Shown here: positions 61,620 to 64,000 of the stretch, in pieces
Layout of the letters: each line of letters begins with the position of its first letter
Numbering within the stretch: position 1 is the first letter of the stretch
Assembly: GCA_016195805.1 (NCBI GenBank)
Contig: JACPYT010000011.1
Coordinates: forward strand, 124,001 to 188,000
Direction of reading: 5' to 3'
From: Hydrogenophilales bacterium
GTDB lineage: Bacteria; Pseudomonadota; Gammaproteobacteria; Burkholderiales; Thiobacillaceae
Length of the DNA stretch: 64,000 bases
Made by a program: the position numbers and the translations under genes
Notes under the pieces: generated by a model
The model's database searches: none
The model's input: the letters and a program-made list of their open reading frames with translations, nothing else
Told to the model about the DNA's origin: nothing

Positions 61620-62294
61620 TCAACCCGCGTGACCGTCCGTCACCGGCAAATGACCCGTCTTGACATAGATCGTGCAGCCCAACCGGCTGAACGGTTGGTG
61701 GCGGCTCCCATGCGGGCTGCGGATCCAGGTGCCCGCCGGATAGCTGCCGTGTTCGTCTTCGAACACGCCGGAGACAACCAGGATCTCCTCGCCGCCAAAA
61801 TGTCCATGCGGCTGAAAATGGGTTTCGGGCGCCCAGCGCACCAGCGCGGCATGCTCGTGCTGGTGCGCATGCAAGGGCATGACGCCGAGGCCGGGCACCC
61901 GTCCCGGGAGCCAGGGCGTGTTCGCCGTATCGATTCGCACGACAGCGGAATCGGTCGGCTCGAACGGGTAACGTTTGACGAACAGCATGCAGCCCTGATC
62001 GGTGCGTAGCGTGCGGTGCACGCCCGGCGGATTGCGCAGGTAAGTCCCCACCGAATACCTGGCCTCCCCATCCGCCAGTTCGCCCGTCAGAACCAGAATC
62101 TCCTCGCCCACCCCCTGAACGGGCGGATCGAACGAACACCCCGGCGCGCCCTTCACCAGGCCGGTCTCGCCGGCCGCCGCACCGTCATTGCGATCGAGCG
62201 GCTTGCGCCAGGCACCCGCCCCTGCCATGGCCAGCCACGCCATCGATTCCGTGTCCAGAACGACACGCGCACGCAAATCAGCATTGATCCCCAC
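61620..62294 (-). CDS. Tandem cupin (ChrR-like) protein, GTG start
   Basis: Two cupin motifs: GVGEEILVLTGELADGEARYSVGTYLRNPPGVHRT and HFGGEEILVVSGVFEDEHGSYPAGTWIRSPHGSRH. Confidence 0.85.
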   Translation of the reverse strand: MGINADLRARVVLDTESMAWLAMAGAGAWRKPLDRNDGAAAGETGLVKGAPGCSFDPPVQGVGEEILVLTGELADGEARYSVGTYLRNPPGVHRTLRTDQGCMLFVKRYPFEPTDSAVVRIDTANTPWLPGRVPGLGVMPLHAHQHEHAALVRWAPETHFQPHGHFGGEEILVVSGVFEDEHGSYPAGTWIRSPHGSRHQPFSRLGCTIYVKTGHLPVTDGHAG

Positions 62295-62483
62295 GCAACC
62301 TCTTTCATAAAACCCGGGGCCCTCGATTGAGGCGCCCGTTCGCACTGGAAAAAGCCGGCACCGGCCCATCTGACCAAAAACCCGGCCCGGTCCGTACAAT
62401 GCCGGTGTACCGCCGCCCGCTGCACAAGGATATCCGGATTCCCGATCCGGCCCGACCACCTTCTCATGGAGACGAGGACGCTC

Positions 62484-63221
62484 ATGCAAACCAATACCAG
62501 CAATCCTGCACTGAACAAGAACACTTTTGCGAATCTGGCACGCGAGGGCGAGCGCATGACTCTCGGCGGCACGGTCAACAAGACCGCCATCCTGCTGGCG
62601 CTCTCGCTGATCACCGCAATGTGGGTTTGGGGAAAATTTTTCGCGGACCCGTCGACCGCGTCGGTGGGCCCGCTCATGCTGGTCGGCGCCATCGGCGGCT
62701 TCATCGCGGCCCTGGTCACCATTTTCTTCAAGCGCGCGGCGCCCTATACGGCCCCGGTCTACGCGCTGCTGGAAGGGCTGGCCATCGGGGGGGCGTCCGC
62801 CGTGGCGGAAATGCGCTATCCCGGTATCGCGCTGCAGGCGGTGGGGCTGACCTTCGGCGTGCTGGTCTGCCTGTTGGCCGCCTACAAGATGGGCGTTGTC
62901 CGCGCCACCGACAACTTCAAGCGCGGCGTGATCGCGGCGACCGGCGCCATTGCCCTGCTCTATCTGGTCGACCTGGGCATGATGCTGTTTGGCCATCCCA
63001 TCGGCTTCATCCACGAAGGTGGCCCCATGGGGATCGTTTTCAGCGTCGTGGTCGTGGGCATCGCGGCGATGAACCTGGTGCTCGACTTCGACTTCATCGA
63101 GTCCGGCGTCCAGCAGGGTGCGCCCCAATACATGGAATGGTACGGCGCGTTCGGCCTCATGGTGACCCTGGTCTGGCTGTATCTCGAGATCCTGCGTCTG
63201 CTTGGGAAGGCGCGCAAGTAA
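62484..63221 (+). CDS. Bax inhibitor-1/YccA-like multi-pass membrane protein
   Basis: NPALNKNTFANLAREGERMTLGGTVNKTAILLAL; multiple TM segments. Confidence 0.88.
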   Translation: MQTNTSNPALNKNTFANLAREGERMTLGGTVNKTAILLALSLITAMWVWGKFFADPSTASVGPLMLVGAIGGFIAALVTIFFKRAAPYTAPVYALLEGLAIGGASAVAEMRYPGIALQAVGLTFGVLVCLLAAYKMGVVRATDNFKRGVIAATGAIALLYLVDLGMMLFGHPIGFIHEGGPMGIVFSVVVVGIAAMNLVLDFDFIESGVQQGAPQYMEWYGAFGLMVTLVWLYLEILRLLGKARK

Positions 63222-63228
63222 CCACCTC

Positions 63229-63294
63229 CCCGGCGGCAGTCGGGCCTGCCACGCCCAAAGCCGGGCTACGGTAGCCACCACTCCAAACAAGCTT
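63229..63294. repeat. 66-bp dispersed repeat, copy B, with palindrome GGCTACGGTAGCC
   Basis: 53/66 identity with 61532-61597; located just after a stop codon. Confidence 0.8.
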
Positions 63295-63314
63295 GCATCA
63301 ACACAGGCCCCAAT

Positions 63315-63344
63315 AAGAGAGGCGCAGTCCCCTGCGCCTCTCTT
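63315..63344. terminator. Strong hairpin, possible terminator
   Basis: aagagaggcgcag / ctgcgcctctctt, 13-bp perfect stem with 4-nt loop. Confidence 0.7.
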
Positions 63345-63714
63345 CATCCCGGCCGGCCCGGTCGATCCCGGCCCCACGCGCCGCTCGCCTGACACACCGT
63401 AAATCACAGTCGTTGCGCTGCTTCTTCTGATCGATCCTTGCGGCTGCGAAGCGAAATTTCCCCGCATTCATCCCTCGCAAAGGCTCACCCGGCCTGTTGT
63501 TTCAGGCAACCGGCGGACAGGAAACCGGGGGGATGAGACGTACGGGCCATGTTCTCGTCCTGACCGGTCGCATCTCCCTTCACATTCGGCCAATAAGCTC
63601 GTCCGACAGCCTGAATCTCAGGCTGCCGGATATGGACACCTTCTACTTTGATTCATTGCAGGCAAGCGCTGCCGCGTCCATGTGCCAACCTTTAAATTGT
63701 GAATGGGGAACATT

Positions 63715-64000
63715 GTGCTTATACGAATTTTGAAAAAGAACACGCTTGCGGTGATGGTTGCCACGGCTTTCGCCGCCCTGGATTCCGCCCCCTTGCTGGC
63801 GATGGGCGTCACGTACCAACCCTACATCCAGCCGGGGGACGCGAGCAGCTTCGCATCCCACGACCTCAAGGTGATTGCATGGCAGACGGATGAGCCGACA
63901 CCGAACCCGGTAGCCTACACGGTCGAATACGGCCAGAGCCCCAAATACGGCGCCAGGGCAGTGGTAAATGGCCGCGTCGTGGACGACTATCTGAGCGCCG
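63715..64000 (+). CDS. Secreted protein resembling the N-terminal domain of purple acid phosphatase/metallophosphoesterases (truncated by window edge)
   Basis: GTG start after ggggaa; MLIRILKKNTLAVMVATAFAALDSAPLLAMGVTYQPYIQPGDASSFASHDLKVIAWQTDEPTPNPVAYTVEYGQSPKYGARAVVNGRVVDDYLSA; not in ORF track. Confidence 0.6.
   Translation, partial: MLIRILKKNTLAVMVATAFAALDSAPLLAMGVTYQPYIQPGDASSFASHDLKVIAWQTDEPTPNPVAYTVEYGQSPKYGARAVVNGRVVDDYLSA

Noticed and set aside
61620-63467. 615-aa minus-strand ORF as one protein
   Set aside because: Only the C-terminal ~224 residues (tandem cupin) are plausible; the upstream part is antisense to the Bax inhibitor-like gene. Start re-assigned to GTG 62294.

Overview
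The window is a GC-rich chromosomal segment. Gene content and order suggest a betaproteobacterium, possibly a Thiobacillus-like sulfur oxidiser (inference, no taxonomic search run). The left ~26 kb is a largely collinear minus-strand housekeeping block: TolC-family/mlaDEF, cysS, metZ, purF, cvpA, a SPOR protein, folC, accD, trpA, trpB, trpF, truA, fimV, asd, leuB, leuD, leuC. Two plus-strand genes (ppi, lpxH) are embedded in it. A SAM-II-type riboswitch followed by a U-tract terminator hairpin precedes metZ. From ~26 kb rightward the content is accessory: dodecin/flavin reductase, a DsrC-like protein lacking the C-terminal Cys, GGDEF + MinD-like ATPase, HDOD, an orphan MerB-like lyase, a ClC channel and a DsrE-like protein. 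The most interesting locus is a divergent cyanophycin module at ~35.1-44.3 kb. It holds cphA, a second cphA-like gene with a degenerate P-loop and missing C-terminal lobe, an ABC transporter with an unusual N-terminal PH-like/zinc-ribbon region, a DUF1854 protein, and a 448-aa protein resembling the Bacillus spore-coat transglutaminase Tgl. I consider a cyanophycin-linked Tgl-like transglutaminase the best candidate for an undescribed system. Other points: a translationally coupled TPR-ATP-grasp/SerC pair, a 66-bp two-copy repeat that forms the 3' end of one CDS, and an 11-residue-repeat protein between leuC and leuD. No rRNA, tRNA, CRISPR array, transposase or prophage genes were recognised. 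Two partial genes at the window edges are absent from the supplied ORF track.
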